Positions 16,980-26,125 of a stretch of DNA of 64,000 bases are shown one piece after another (within the stretch, counting starts at the first letter, position 1; each line of letters opens with the position of its first letter). Both the position numbers and the translations under genes were made by a program. Origin of the DNA: Pseudomonas sp. NBRC 111124 (GTDB lineage: Bacteria; Pseudomonadota; Gammaproteobacteria; Pseudomonadales; Pseudomonadaceae); contig NZ_BCBA01000018.1 in the NCBI RefSeq assembly GCF_001320245.1, positions 51,854 through 115,853 of the forward strand, written 5' to 3'. The notes under the pieces were generated by a model. The model saw only the letters and a program-made list of their open reading frames with translations. It did not search any database and had not been told where the DNA came from.

Positions 16980-18467
16980 ATGAGCCTGCTGAAAGCCGCG
17001 CTGCGCGAAAACCACTTCGTCTGCGTCATGGAATTTGTCCCCAAGCCCTCGGCGGAACGCTTCGCCGCAATGGAGGCGATCATGGCCCGCGGGCAATTGT
17101 GCGGCTGGCCCATGACCGTCGCCATCGGCGACCGCGTGGGCAGCCCGCTGGACATGTCGCCGCTGGACGCCCTCGGCGCTTTCAGCACCCCGCTCCCTGC
17201 CCTGCCGCACTTCTCCGGCAAGGATCGCGAGCGCCACCACCTTTTGGCTCAGCTGCAGCGCATGGATGCCGCCGGCCACGACCAGTTGCTGCTGCTGACC
17301 GGCGACCGTTTGCCCGGCCACCAGCCCGGTGAACGCCCGGTGCGCTACCTGGAGTCGGTCGCGGCCTTGCTGATTGCGCGCCAGGCCTGCCCGCACTGGT
17401 TGCTCGGTGCGGCACTGAACCCGTTCAAGTACCACGAGGAAGAAGGCGGCGCACAGTACTTCAAGGCCGAGAAAAAGCTCGCCGCCGGCGCCGACTTTCT
17501 TACCCTGCAGCTAGGCTTCGACGCCAGCAAACACCAGGAAGCCATCCACTGGATGCAGCGCCAGGCAGCGCCCAAACCGATGCTGGCGTGCCTGATGAGC
17601 CTGACCCACGGCCGCGCGACGATGCTCGAGCATGTGGCGGGCGTCACCGTCACCCCCTCGATGCACGCGCTGCTCGAAGCCGAAAGCAAGGTGTCCAAGG
17701 CCTTTGCCCAGGCGCGCAGCGTCGATCGCCTGGCCCTGCAGATCATCGGTATAAAACTGATGGGTTACGCGGGCGTGCACCTGTCAGGGATTCACGAACT
17801 CAAGCCATTGCTTGCTCTGGAGGAGCGCTTGCAGCACTGGCAAGCGCAGATCCGCACCCTGGAGCATTGGGCGCCAGCCTGGGCCGACAGCTGGCAGATG
17901 CCGGGCCTGCCCCTCGTCACGTTCCATCCGCCACAGAGCAACTGGCGCCAGGGCGAATCGACCGTCAGTGCCTCAGGCAAGGAGAAAGCCCGCTACCACC
18001 TGCTGCACGCCGCCCATTCTTTGCTGTTCAGCCGCAGCAACTGGCTGAGCAAGGCGTTCGGGTGGGCCGTGCGCCAGCCACTTTGGGCAACAACGGGAGG
18101 AGCCCGTGTACTGCACGGACTGGAACGGGCGGTCAAACGTCCGCTGCTTGGCTGCGACACCTGCGGCCGCTGCCGTCTGGAAGACACCCTCTACACCTGC
18201 CCGGAAACCTGCCCCAAAGGCCTGGCCAACGGCCCTTGCGGTGGCACGTCGCTAAACCGCTGCGAGTTTGGCGACCGCGAGTGTATCCATAGCGTCAAAT
18301 ACCGCACCGCCAAGGCCGTGCGGCAGACCGCCGTGCTCAGCGAGCGACTGATCCCGTGCATCGAGGTCGAAACACGCCACCGCAGCTCTTGGCCGCAGTG
18401 GTTCGAGGCCCAGCCGCCACACCGGCTCAACCCGCAGCCAGCGCCTCGAACCCAGCCCGAATCTTAG
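16980..18467 (+). CDS. Methylenetetrahydrofolate reductase-like protein with MetV-type C-terminal domain
   Basis: A 495-residue two-domain protein. Residues 1-300 resemble a methylenetetrahydrofolate reductase barrel (VMEFVPKPSAERF with the catalytic-type Glu, LLLLTGDRLPG, and FLTLQLGFD). Residues about 405-470 form a cysteine-rich domain with CDTCGRCRLEDT, CPETCPKGLANGPCGG and a CEFGDREC ending, the PF12225/MetV type that binds zinc or Fe-S in acetogen MetVF. The ATG at 16980 is chosen because it directly precedes the conserved region; the upstream open frame to 16863 covers the operator. It is divergent from the MetE-N gene and overlaps the convergent GTPase gene by 41 bases. A role in C1-folate chemistry is likely; the exact reaction is unclear. 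Confidence 0.82.
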   Translation: MSLLKAALRENHFVCVMEFVPKPSAERFAAMEAIMARGQLCGWPMTVAIGDRVGSPLDMSPLDALGAFSTPLPALPHFSGKDRERHHLLAQLQRMDAAGHDQLLLLTGDRLPGHQPGERPVRYLESVAALLIARQACPHWLLGAALNPFKYHEEEGGAQYFKAEKKLAAGADFLTLQLGFDASKHQEAIHWMQRQAAPKPMLACLMSLTHGRATMLEHVAGVTVTPSMHALLEAESKVSKAFAQARSVDRLALQIIGIKLMGYAGVHLSGIHELKPLLALEERLQHWQAQIRTLEHWAPAWADSWQMPGLPLVTFHPPQSNWRQGESTVSASGKEKARYHLLHAAHSLLFSRSNWLSKAFGWAVRQPLWATTGGARVLHGLERAVKRPLLGCDTCGRCRLEDTLYTCPETCPKGLANGPCGGTSLNRCEFGDRECIHSVKYRTAKAVRQTAVLSERLIPCIEVETRHRSSWPQWFEAQPPHRLNPQPAPRTQPES

Positions 18468-19404
18468 CCTCGGGCAAGTCATCGGCAATGAACACCATCA
18501 CGCTTTCACGGCGCTCGTCTGCCGCCCATTCGGCATCCCAGTCGAAGCCGTAAAGCTTGAGCACGCCCTGGAACACCAGGCGACGGTCCTCGCCGGCAAT
18601 GTTGAGCACGCCCTTGTAGCGCAGCAATTGCTTGCCGTGCTCCTCCAGCAGCTCGTTCATGAAGTCGCTGAGCCGATCGATGTCCAGCGCGGTGTCGGTG
18701 CGCAGTACCAGGGTGGAAATGCGGTCCGGTGTGGCCGGCTTGAGCACCGGGCGCAGGCTCGGCTTGAGGTTGGCGCCCAAGTCCGGATTCAAGTTGAAGC
18801 CGCGCACATCGAGCAGCTCGGCCAGGTCGATGTGGCCATGCTCGACCACCCGGATGGCCGCCCGGCCATTGATCCGCGCCAAACGTTCTCGCAGGTCCTC
18901 AACCGCAGACGGCTCGACCAGGTCGGTCTTGCTCAGCAGTAGACGATCGGCAAAACCGACCTGTGCCTGGGCGATGGTCTGGGTCAGGTGCACCTCGGCG
19001 TGGGCGGCATCGACCAGGGTGATGATGCCGTCGAGGATATAGCGATCGCGCAATTCTTCGTCGACGAAAAAGGTCTGCGCTACGGGTGCCGGGTCGGCCA
19101 GGCCGGTGCATTCGATCACCAGGCGGTCGAAGGCGATCTCGCCGGCGTCCAGGCGCTCGAGCAGCAGGTACAGGGCACGGGTCAGGTCGCCGTGGATGCT
19201 GCAGCACACACAGCCGTTGGCCAGGGTCATGACCTGTACCGGCTCGTCGCCCAGCAGCTGGCTGTCGATACCGGCCTCGCTGAATTCGTTCTCGATCACG
19301 GCGATCTTCAGCCCGTGCTCGGCCTTGAGCATGTGCTTGAGCAGCGTGGTCTTGCCGGCACCGAGAAAGCCGGTGAGGACAGTAACGGGTATAGGCGTCT
19401 GCAC
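18427..19404 (-). CDS. yjiA: COG0523 GTPase, YjiA/CobW family
   Basis: A 325-residue metallochaperone-type GTPase. Walker A is GFLGAGKTTLL (about residues 10-20), the metal-binding CxCC is NGCVCCSI (about 63-70), and the guanine-specificity motif is SKTD. The C-terminal CobW_C domain follows from about residue 225. The start is a GTG at 19404 with CAGGAG at the right distance; an in-frame GTG at 19473 lies in a hairpin. It follows cstA and the YjiX-like gene, the same order as E. coli btsT-yjiX-yjiA. The metal client is unknown. Confidence 0.88.
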   Translation of the reverse strand: MQTPIPVTVLTGFLGAGKTTLLKHMLKAEHGLKIAVIENEFSEAGIDSQLLGDEPVQVMTLANGCVCCSIHGDLTRALYLLLERLDAGEIAFDRLVIECTGLADPAPVAQTFFVDEELRDRYILDGIITLVDAAHAEVHLTQTIAQAQVGFADRLLLSKTDLVEPSAVEDLRERLARINGRAAIRVVEHGHIDLAELLDVRGFNLNPDLGANLKPSLRPVLKPATPDRISTLVLRTDTALDIDRLSDFMNELLEEHGKQLLRYKGVLNIAGEDRRLVFQGVLKLYGFDWDAEWAADERRESVMVFIADDLPEAKIRAGFEALAAG

Positions 19405-19432
19405 GCAAAAATCTCCTGAAGCTGAAAATGAT

Positions 19433-19462
19433 TGTGGGAGGCCGGTTGCCCGGCCTCCCACA
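19433..19462. repeat. Perfect hairpin between the YjiX-like and YjiA-like genes
   Basis: TGTGGGAGGCCGG at 19433-19445 pairs perfectly with CCGGCCTCCCACA at 19450-19462 around a 4-base loop. It has no T tract. It sits in the 78-bp gap inside the operon, so it may lower transcription into the GTPase gene or protect the upstream mRNA end. Confidence 0.75.
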
Positions 19463-19482
19463 GGTTCACGCACGTTGCAGGT

Positions 19483-19680
19483 TCAACAGCACTTGGGCCC
19501 GGACTTGCCACCGTATCGTGCTTCCTGACGTTCGCGGAAGAATGCCTCGTACGTCATCACCGGCTTGTCCGGGTGCTTGTTGCGCATGTGCTCGACGTAG
19601 TTGTCGTAGTCGGGCATGCCGACCATCAGGCGGGCTGCCTGCCCCAGGTATTTACCCAGTCGACCCAGGTCGTTGAACAT
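19483..19680 (-). CDS. yjiX: YbdD/YjiX family small protein
   Basis: A 65-residue protein of the YbdD/YjiX (DUF466) family: [19 protein letters not shown], then [23 protein letters not shown], ending in KCC. It always sits next to CstA/BtsT carbon-starvation permeases and may assist them, but the mechanism is not known. Two adjacent ATGs (19683 and 19680) are possible. It begins about 10 bp after cstA. Confidence 0.9.
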   Translation of the reverse strand: MFNDLGRLGKYLGQAARLMVGMPDYDNYVEHMRNKHPDKPVMTYEAFFRERQEARYGGKSGPKCC

Positions 19681-19693
19681 CACTGCAGTCCTC

Positions 19694-21760
19694 TCAAGCG
19701 TCAGGCAGGGCCTGGAACGGGGTTTCCTTGTCGGTGCGCTCTTTGCGGCCGAGGGCGGCGTAGCCGACCTTGAGGGCGAAGAACAGCACGCTGAACACCA
19801 CCAGCAGGAACAGAATGGTCAGGCCGGCGTTGGTGTAGGCGTTGAAGATCACGTGCTGCATCTGGTCGATGTTCTTGGCCGGGGCCAATACCTGGCCAGC
19901 GTCGAGCGCAGTGCTGTACTTTTTGGCCAGGGCCAGGAAGCCGACAGCCGGGTTCGGGTCGAACAGCTTGATCAGGCCCGCCGCGGTGGTGCAGATCAGC
20001 AGCCAGGCAGCCGGCAGCAGGGTGACCCAGATGTAGCGCTCGCGCTTCATCTTGATCAGTACCACGGTGCCGAGCATCAGGGCGATACCGGCCAGCATCT
20101 GGTTGGAGATACCGAACAGCGGCCACAGGGTGTTGATGCCGCCCAGCGGGTCGATCACGCCCTGGTACAGCAGGTAGCCCCACAGTGCCACGCAACCGGC
20201 GGTGCCGATCAGGTTGGCCGTCCACGACTCGGTGCGTTTGAGGGCCGGCACGAAGCTGCCCAGCAAGTCTTGCAGCATGAAGCGACCGGCACGGGTACCA
20301 GCGTCCACCGCAGTGAGGATGAACAGCGCCTCGAACAGGATCGCGAAGTGGTACCAGAAGGCCATGGTGTTCTCGCCCGGCAGCACCTGGTGCAGGATCT
20401 GCGCGATACCCACCGCCAGCGTCGGTGCACCACCGGCACGCGCGAGTACGGTGTGCTCGCCGATGTCGCGGGCCACCGCTTCAAGCTGCTCAGGGGTGAT
20501 CATGAAGCCCCAGCTGCTGACCGTCTGCGCCACCGACGCTACGTCGGCGCCAACAACGGCGGCTGGGCTGTTCATGGCGAAGTACACGCCCGGCTCGATC
20601 ACCGAGGCGGCAACCATGGCCATGATGGCAACGAACGACTCCATCAGCATGCCGCCGTAACCGATGTAGCGGGCGTTGGCTTCGTTGTCCAGCAGCTTCG
20701 GCGTGGTCCCCGAGGAGATCAGCGCATGGAAGCCGGACACCGCGCCGCAGGCGATGGTGATGAACAGGAATGGGAACAGAGTGCCCTTCCACACCGGACC
20801 GGTGCCGTCGGTGAACTGGGTCAGCGCCGGCATTTTCAGCTCGGGCATGGTCACCAGGATGCCGATGGCCAAGGCGATGATGGTACCGATCTTGAGGAAG
20901 GTCGACAGGTAGTCACGCGGCGCCAGTACCAGCCATACCGGCAGCACGGCTGCGACGAAGCCGTAACCCACCAGCATCCAGGTGATCTGCACGCCCGTGA
21001 AGGTGAACGCCGGGCCCCAGACCGGATCGGCAGCAATCTGGCCCCCCAGCCAGATCGACGCCAGCAGCAGCACCACGCCAACCACCGAGATCTCGCCGAT
21101 GCGGCCCGGACGGATGTATCGCATGTAGACGCCCATGAACATCGCGATCGGGATGGTCGCCATCACCGTGAACATGCCCCATGGGCTCTCGGCCAGGGCC
21201 TTGACCACGATCAGCGCCAGCACCGCGAGGATGATGATCATGATCAGGAAGCAGCCAAACAGAGCGATGGTCCCCGGGATGCGGCCCATCTCCTCGCGCA
21301 CCATGTCGCCCAGCGAGCGACCGTTACGGCGGGTGGAGAGGAACAGGACCATGAAGTCCTGCACCGCACCGGCCAGCACTACGCCGGCGATCAGCCACAG
21401 CGTGCCGGGCAGGTAGCCCATCTGCGCGGCGAGTACCGGGCCGACCAAGGGGCCGGCGCCAGCGATGGCGGCGAAGTGGTGACCGAAAAGGATGTGTTTG
21501 TTGGTCGGAACATAGTCCAGACCGTCGTTGTTGAGCACCGCTGGGGTGGCTCGGCGAGGATCGAGTTGCATCACCTTGGTGGCGATGAACAGGCTGTAGT
21601 AACGGTAGGCGACCAGGTAGATGGCCACCGCAGCGACCACGATCCACAAGGCATTGATCGCCTCGCCGCGACGCAGGGCAACCACACCCAGCGCGCAGGC
21701 TCCTATGACTGCCAGCGCCAGCCACGGAATGTGGCGTAGCAGGCTATTATTGTTGTTCAT
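19694..21760 (-). CDS. cstA: Carbon starvation protein CstA/BtsT-type permease
   Basis: A 688-residue polytopic membrane protein of the CstA family, with about 16 hydrophobic segments. Typical segments are [28 protein letters not shown] (quoted in part) and SGTTPKLL. E. coli homologues import peptides (CstA) or pyruvate (BtsT). The ATG at 21760 follows GGAAGC and opens with the codons for MNNNN. Those codons, AAC AAC AAT AAT, form a strong CA motif for Hfq/Crc. It heads a cstA-yjiX-yjiA operon. The gene pairing matches the pyruvate transporter btsT, so pyruvate is a good candidate substrate. Confidence 0.92.
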   Translation of the reverse strand: MNNNNSLLRHIPWLALAVIGACALGVVALRRGEAINALWIVVAAVAIYLVAYRYYSLFIATKVMQLDPRRATPAVLNNDGLDYVPTNKHILFGHHFAAIAGAGPLVGPVLAAQMGYLPGTLWLIAGVVLAGAVQDFMVLFLSTRRNGRSLGDMVREEMGRIPGTIALFGCFLIMIIILAVLALIVVKALAESPWGMFTVMATIPIAMFMGVYMRYIRPGRIGEISVVGVVLLLASIWLGGQIAADPVWGPAFTFTGVQITWMLVGYGFVAAVLPVWLVLAPRDYLSTFLKIGTIIALAIGILVTMPELKMPALTQFTDGTGPVWKGTLFPFLFITIACGAVSGFHALISSGTTPKLLDNEANARYIGYGGMLMESFVAIMAMVAASVIEPGVYFAMNSPAAVVGADVASVAQTVSSWGFMITPEQLEAVARDIGEHTVLARAGGAPTLAVGIAQILHQVLPGENTMAFWYHFAILFEALFILTAVDAGTRAGRFMLQDLLGSFVPALKRTESWTANLIGTAGCVALWGYLLYQGVIDPLGGINTLWPLFGISNQMLAGIALMLGTVVLIKMKRERYIWVTLLPAAWLLICTTAAGLIKLFDPNPAVGFLALAKKYSTALDAGQVLAPAKNIDQMQHVIFNAYTNAGLTILFLLVVFSVLFFALKVGYAALGRKERTDKETPFQALPDA
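21745..21757 (-). promoter_or_regulatory. Candidate Hfq/Crc (CA-motif) site in the cstA start
   Basis: On the coding strand the codons directly after the ATG read AAC AAC AAT AAT A, a perfect AAnAAnAAnAA run. In Pseudomonas this motif at a translation start is bound by Hfq with Crc to block translation on preferred carbon sources. This would fit a starvation-induced transporter. Confidence 0.6.
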
Positions 21761-21925
21761 GGTTTGCTTCCAGCTGGTGGATTGGAAAAGACCGCCCATC
21801 GAGTCTAGGGCGAGTCATCGCGCATTGCCACACTTGCTTTGGTCTAGAGCCTCTGCGGCCAGATTGCAGTACCTGATGCACGTATCCCACTAACTATAGT
21901 CAGGATGTCACCCGAGGGCCCGCCC

Positions 21926-22291
21926 ATGAGCGATCACGACGAACGCCGCCGCTTCCAGCGTATCGATTTCGATGCCCCCACCGAACTGCGCCAGGGCGAC
22001 CGCCGCTGGCCGGTAAAACTATTGGATGTTTCGCTCAAGGGCATGCTGGTCGAATGCCCCGCCCCTTGGGACGCTGACCTGACCCAGGACTTCGATGCGG
22101 TCATCCACCTGAACCCCGGGGTGCGGGTACAGATGCAGGTGGAATTGCGTCACGAGGAGCCCACCCGCCTAGGCTTCATCTGCCTGTATATCGACGTCGA
22201 GTCGATGAGCCATTTGCACCGTCTTGTGGAACTGAACCTGGCTGATGGCACCGAAATGATGCGCGAACTGCGAGAACTCATCGAAGAATAG
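21926..22291 (+). CDS. Small PilZ-domain protein
   Basis: A 121-residue stand-alone PilZ domain. The c-di-GMP-binding arginines are in RRRFQRIDFD (residues 7-16) and the second motif is DVSLKG (DxSxxG) near residue 35, so both signature elements are intact. The C-terminal half contains VESMSHLHRLVELNL. The ATG at 21926 is preferred; another in-frame ATG at 21905 has its GG too close. It is divergent from cstA. It probably relays c-di-GMP to an unknown partner; its target cannot be read from context. Confidence 0.88.
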   Translation: MSDHDERRRFQRIDFDAPTELRQGDRRWPVKLLDVSLKGMLVECPAPWDADLTQDFDAVIHLNPGVRVQMQVELRHEEPTRLGFICLYIDVESMSHLHRLVELNLADGTEMMRELRELIEE

Positions 22292-22295
22292 AATG

Positions 22296-22363
22296 TGTTA
22301 GCTCGCTAACAGCCTTCCCACCTTCTGTTTCTTGTCTACCCAGACAGCTTTCTGCCTGGGTAG
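22296..22363 (+). terminator. Two hairpins after the small PilZ gene
   Basis: TGTTAGC-TC-GCTAACA (22296-22311) is a perfect dyad just after the stop. Further on, CTACCCAG (22336-22343) pairs with CTGGGTAG (22356-22363), extended by an inner CAG/CTG pair to a CTTT loop. There is no run of T, so termination is likely for the second hairpin but not certain; the first could also be a protein-binding site. Confidence 0.5.
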
Positions 22364-22473
22364 CAGCGCTTTGTACACACCTCTCTAACACCGAATTTCC
22401 TGACTTGGTACGCGTTCTGCATTGAGGTTTTGCACACACCGCAAGGCCGGCTGTTCGCGCTCCAATCAAAAAC

Positions 22474-22483
22474 TTGTATACAA
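22474..22483. promoter_or_regulatory. TTGTATACAA palindrome upstream of the NCS2 permease
   Basis: A perfect 10-bp palindrome with a GT-AT-AC core, 68 bp before the permease ATG. GntR-family regulators often bind such GTATAC-centred sites. The 22484-22551 stretch after it is AT-rich and holds the probable promoter and leader. Confidence 0.45.
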
Positions 22484-22527
22484 TTTATGTAGCAATGTTT
22501 TGTAGGAAATGTCTACAGTAGCGGCAC

Positions 22528-22537
22528 AACAATAAAC
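22528..22537 (+). promoter_or_regulatory. Candidate Hfq/Crc (CA-motif) site before the NCS2 permease
   Basis: AACAATAAAC lies just before the CAGAGAG ribosome binding region and 15 bases before the ATG. It matches AAnAAnAA. This would place the purine permease under catabolite repression. Confidence 0.5.
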
Positions 22538-22551
22538 AGAGAGCCTGCTCC

Positions 22552-24069
22552 ATGACTACGTCCCCTAGCACGTCTCCCGCCCAGCGCCCCGAGGACGAAA
22601 ACCTCGGGCTGGGTGCCAACCTGGCCTATGGTCTGCAGCATGTGCTGACCATGTATGGCGGGATCGTCGCGGTACCGCTGATCCTGGGCCAGGCAGCCGG
22701 CCTCAATGGTGCAGAGATTGGCATGCTGATCGCCGCTTCGCTGTTTGCCGGTGGCCTGGCGACCTTGCTGCAAACGCTGGGTATCCCGTTCTTCGGTTGC
22801 CAGCTGCCGCTGGTGCAAGGCGTGTCGTTCGCCGGTGTGGCGACCATGGGCGCCATCCTCAGCAGCGAGGGCGGTGGTGGCCTGCCGGGCGTGCTGGGCG
22901 CGGTGATGGCAGCGTCGGTGATCGGCTTCCTGATCACCCCGGTGTTCTCGCGGATTACCAAGTTCTTCCCGCCGCTGGTGACCGGTATCGTCATCACCAC
23001 CATCGGCCTGACCCTGATGCCGGTTGCCGCGCGCTGGGTGATGGGCGGCAACAGCGCTTCGCCGGAGTTCGGCAGCGTGGCCAACATCGGCCTGGCGGCA
23101 CTGACCTTCGCCATCGTCCTGGTGCTGAGCAAACTCGGTAGCGCGACCATTTCGCGGCTGTCGATCCTGCTGGCCATGGTGGTCGGCACGCTGATCGCCT
23201 GGGCGCTGGGCATGACCGACTTCAGCAAGGTCAGCCAAGGCCCGATGTTCGCCTTCCCTACCCCTTTCCACTTCGGCATGCCGGAATTCCACATCGCCGC
23301 GATCCTGTCGATGTGCATCGTGATCATGGTGACCCTAGTGGAAACCTCGGCCGATATCCTCGCCGTGGGTGAGATCATCGACACCAAGGTCGACTCCAAG
23401 CGCCTGGGCAACGGCCTGCGCGCCGACATGGCGTCGAGCATCCTGGCGCCGATCTTCGGTTCGTTCACCCAGAGCGCCTTTGCCCAGAACGTCGGCCTTG
23501 TGGCCGTGACCGGGGTCAGGAGCCGCTACGTGGTGGCCACCGGTGGCGTGATCCTGGTGGTGCTCGGCCTGCTGCCAGTGATGGGCCGGGTCATTGCCGC
23601 AGTGCCTACCCCTGTGCTGGGCGGCGCAGGCATCGTGCTGTTCGGCACCGTGGCCGCCAGCGGTATCCGCACCCTGTCGAAGGTCAATTACAAGAACAAC
23701 GTCAACCTGATCATCGTGGCGGCCTCGCTGGGCTTTGGCATGATCCCGATCGCTGCGCCGACCTTCTACCACAACTTCCCGAACTGGTTCGAGACCATCT
23801 TCCACTCGGGGATCAGCTCGGCGGCAATCATGGCCATCCTGCTGAACCTGCTGTTCAACCACTTCAAGACGGGCAACTCGGAGAACCAGTCGGTATTTGC
23901 CGCAGCCTACGAGCGCACCATCCAGTATTCGGACATCTCGTGCCTGCGTGATGGTGACTACTTCAAGGACGGCAAGCTGTTCGATGCCGATGGCAACGAA
24001 GTGCCGGTGATGGAGATGGACGAGCACGGCAACCAGGCGCCCAGGCGCAGTGCGGTTGCCGAACATTGA
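22552..24069 (+). CDS. NCS2 family purine (xanthine/uric acid) permease
   Basis: A 505-residue NAT/NCS2 permease with about 14 membrane segments. The family signature appears as QNVGLVAVTG (about residue 320). An acidic motif in TM8, LVETSADILAVGE, carries the substrate-binding Glu, and QLPLVQGVSFA in TM3 completes the site. The C-terminal tail (about 60 residues, DGDYFKDGKLFDADG) is long and hydrophilic. The sequence is closer to xanthine/urate transporters (XanQ/UacT, PbuX) than to uracil permeases, but the exact base is not certain. It is monocistronic, with a palindromic site upstream and its own terminator. Confidence 0.88.
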   Translation: MTTSPSTSPAQRPEDENLGLGANLAYGLQHVLTMYGGIVAVPLILGQAAGLNGAEIGMLIAASLFAGGLATLLQTLGIPFFGCQLPLVQGVSFAGVATMGAILSSEGGGGLPGVLGAVMAASVIGFLITPVFSRITKFFPPLVTGIVITTIGLTLMPVAARWVMGGNSASPEFGSVANIGLAALTFAIVLVLSKLGSATISRLSILLAMVVGTLIAWALGMTDFSKVSQGPMFAFPTPFHFGMPEFHIAAILSMCIVIMVTLVETSADILAVGEIIDTKVDSKRLGNGLRADMASSILAPIFGSFTQSAFAQNVGLVAVTGVRSRYVVATGGVILVVLGLLPVMGRVIAAVPTPVLGGAGIVLFGTVAASGIRTLSKVNYKNNVNLIIVAASLGFGMIPIAAPTFYHNFPNWFETIFHSGISSAAIMAILLNLLFNHFKTGNSENQSVFAAAYERTIQYSDISCLRDGDYFKDGKLFDADGNEVPVMEMDEHGNQAPRRSAVAEH

Positions 24070-24092
24070 CCGCTGACTGAGCGGTGAGGTGG

Positions 24093-24126
24093 GGGGAGTC
24101 GATGCGCATCATCGGCTCCCCTTTTT
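24093..24126 (+). terminator. Rho-independent terminator of the NCS2 permease
   Basis: GGGGAGTCGATG at 24093-24104 pairs with CATCGGCTCCCC at 24110-24121 (one G-T pair) and is followed by TTTTTC. It lies between the permease and convergent radA and could serve both. Confidence 0.88.
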
Positions 24127-24129
24127 CGT

Positions 24130-25497
24130 TTACTCGAACAAGGCATCAAGGGCCTGCTCCAGGCGGGTCACGGCAATCACCTGCAACCCCGCTGGCGGCT
24201 CCTTCGGCGCATTGCCCTTGGGCACGATGGCGCGCTTGAAGCCATGCTTGGCCGCCTCTTTCAGACGCTCTTGCCCACTGGGCACAGGCCGCACCTCGCC
24301 CGACAAGCCGATCTCGCCAAACACCAGCAACCCATGGGCCAGCGGCCGGTTGCGCAGGCTCGACATCACCGCTGCCAGCAATGCCAGGTCCGAGGCTGTT
24401 TCGAGTACCTTCACCCCCCCCACCACGTTGAGGAACACGTCCTGGTCATGGGTGGGAATGCCACCATGCCGGTGCAGTACCGCCAGCAGCATGGCCAGGC
24501 GGTTCTGGTCCAGGCCCAGGGTGACCCGCCGCGGGTTGGCCAGGTGGCTGTCATCGACCAGCGCCTGCACCTCGACCAGCATCGGCCGGGTACCTTCCCA
24601 AGTGGCCATGACTACGCTGCCGGGCACTTCTTCCTGGGTACGGTTGAGGAAGATCGCCGACGGGTTGGACACCTCTTTCAGGCCACGGTCGGTCATGCCG
24701 AACACGCCCAGTTCGTTGACCGCGCCAAAGCGGTTCTTCACCGCCCGCAACAGGCGCAGGCGGCCATCGGATTCGCCCTCGAAATACAGCACGGTATCGA
24801 CCATGTGCTCCAGCACCCGCGGCCCGGCCAGCGAGCCTTCCTTGGTGACGTGGCCGACCAGGAAGATCGCCGTGCCACTCTGCTTGGCATAACGCACCAG
24901 CAACGCCGTGCTCTCGCGCACCTGAGCCACGCCACCGGGGGCGGACTGCAACTGCTCGGTGAAGATGGTCTGGATCGAGTCGATCACCATGACCCGCGGC
25001 TTTTCCACCCGCGCCGTGGCAATGATGGTTTCGATACAGGTCTCGGTCATCACCTTGAGCTGGTCCTGGGGCAGGCCCAGGCGCCGCGAGCGCATGGCCA
25101 CCTGCTGCTGCGACTCTTCGCCAGTGACGTACAACGCAGGCATTGCCGTGGCGATGTTGCACAGGGTCTGCAGCAGAATGGTCGACTTGCCAATCCCCGG
25201 GTCACCGCCGATCAGCACCACCGAGCCATCGACCAGACCACCACCAAGCACGCGGTCGAGTTCGGTGCTGCTGGTGGTGAAGCGCGGGATCTCTTCGACG
25301 CTGACCTCGGCCAGTGTCTTGATCTGCGCCTGCTGCCCGGTCCAGCCGGCGCGGCCGCTGGGGGCCGCCGCGCCGCCGCTTTCGATCATGGTTTCGACCA
25401 GGGTATTCCAGGCCCCGCAATCGGCGCACTGGCCGGCCCATTTGGGGAAGGTCGCGCCGCACTCGGTGCAGCCATACAAACGCTTGGCCTTGGCCAT
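24130..25497 (-). CDS. radA: DNA repair protein RadA
   Basis: A 455-residue RadA/Sms branch-migration ATPase. It begins with a four-cysteine zinc finger (CTECGATFPKWAGQCADCG, residues 9-27). The Walker A is GGDPGIGKSTI (about 93-103), the RadA-specific KNRFG motif is near residue 255, and the C-terminal Lon-like region has GEIGLSGEVRPV. It drives DnaB-like unwinding and D-loop branch migration in recombination. AGGAGA lies upstream of the ATG at 25497; the frame stays open to 25596 but without family sequence. Full length. Confidence 0.96.
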   Translation of the reverse strand: MAKAKRLYGCTECGATFPKWAGQCADCGAWNTLVETMIESGGAAAPSGRAGWTGQQAQIKTLAEVSVEEIPRFTTSSTELDRVLGGGLVDGSVVLIGGDPGIGKSTILLQTLCNIATAMPALYVTGEESQQQVAMRSRRLGLPQDQLKVMTETCIETIIATARVEKPRVMVIDSIQTIFTEQLQSAPGGVAQVRESTALLVRYAKQSGTAIFLVGHVTKEGSLAGPRVLEHMVDTVLYFEGESDGRLRLLRAVKNRFGAVNELGVFGMTDRGLKEVSNPSAIFLNRTQEEVPGSVVMATWEGTRPMLVEVQALVDDSHLANPRRVTLGLDQNRLAMLLAVLHRHGGIPTHDQDVFLNVVGGVKVLETASDLALLAAVMSSLRNRPLAHGLLVFGEIGLSGEVRPVPSGQERLKEAAKHGFKRAIVPKGNAPKEPPAGLQVIAVTRLEQALDALFE

Positions 25498-25674
25498 GTG
25501 CAGGGTCTCCTGGAAAAAAACCGCCATGATAGCTGAGGCCGACGTGTCTCGAACGCGTCGAGATGCGACAAAACTATTCGTTCTAACCGCAGTCACTACA
25601 CCTTAAGCCAACGCATGAAGCGCTCGGGTGGCTTACACTGCGTTAACCTCACCATTTGTTACAAGGAATCAAAC

Positions 25675-26094
25675 ATGGGCATGCTCAGTGAGTTCAAGGC
25701 CTTCGCGGTCAAAGGTAATGTCGTCGACATGGCGGTCGGTATCATCATCGGCGCGGCCTTCGGCAAGATCGTCTCCTCGTTCGTCGGGGACGTGGTCATG
25801 CCACCACTGGGGCTGCTGATTGGCGGCGTCGACTTCAGCGACCTGGCAATCACCCTGAAGGCTGCCGAAGGCGATGTACCGGCCGTGGTGCTGGCCTACG
25901 GCAAGTTCATCCAGACCGTGATCGACTTCATCATCGTCGCCTTCGCCATCTTCATGGGCGTGAAAGCGATCAACAAGCTCAAGCGTGAAGAAGCAGTGGC
26001 GCCGAGCACGCCGCCGGTTCCAACGCCGCAGGAAACCCTGCTGACCGAGATCCGCGACCTGCTCAAGGCGCAGAGCCAGAACCGGTTGCCATGA
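25675..26094 (+). CDS. mscL: Large-conductance mechanosensitive channel MscL
   Basis: A 139-residue MscL. The amphipathic N-helix [20 protein letters not shown] leads into TM1 with the pore-lining [10 protein letters not shown], then a periplasmic loop and TM2 ([23 protein letters not shown]), and the charged C-terminal bundle. It opens on membrane tension to release solutes in hypo-osmotic shock. AAGGAAT at 25663 supports the ATG at 25675. Confidence 0.96.
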   Translation: MGMLSEFKAFAVKGNVVDMAVGIIIGAAFGKIVSSFVGDVVMPPLGLLIGGVDFSDLAITLKAAEGDVPAVVLAYGKFIQTVIDFIIVAFAIFMGVKAINKLKREEAVAPSTPPVPTPQETLLTEIRDLLKAQSQNRLP

Positions 26095-26101
26095 AATAGC
26101 G

Positions 26102-26122
26102 GGGGCCGCATTGCGGCCCCTT
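26102..26122. terminator. GC-rich hairpin between mscL and fpr
   Basis: GGGGCCGC at 26102-26109 pairs with GCGGCCCC at 26113-26120, loop 3 bases, just after the mscL stop and before the convergent fpr stop. The T tract is weak on both strands. Confidence 0.75.
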
Positions 26123-26125
26123 GCA

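Noticed and set aside
19616..21739. A 707-codon open frame antisense to cstA
   Set aside because: Composition is rich in H, Q, R, G and D, typical of antisense frames in GC-rich genes. cstA on the other strand is full length with clear family motifs.
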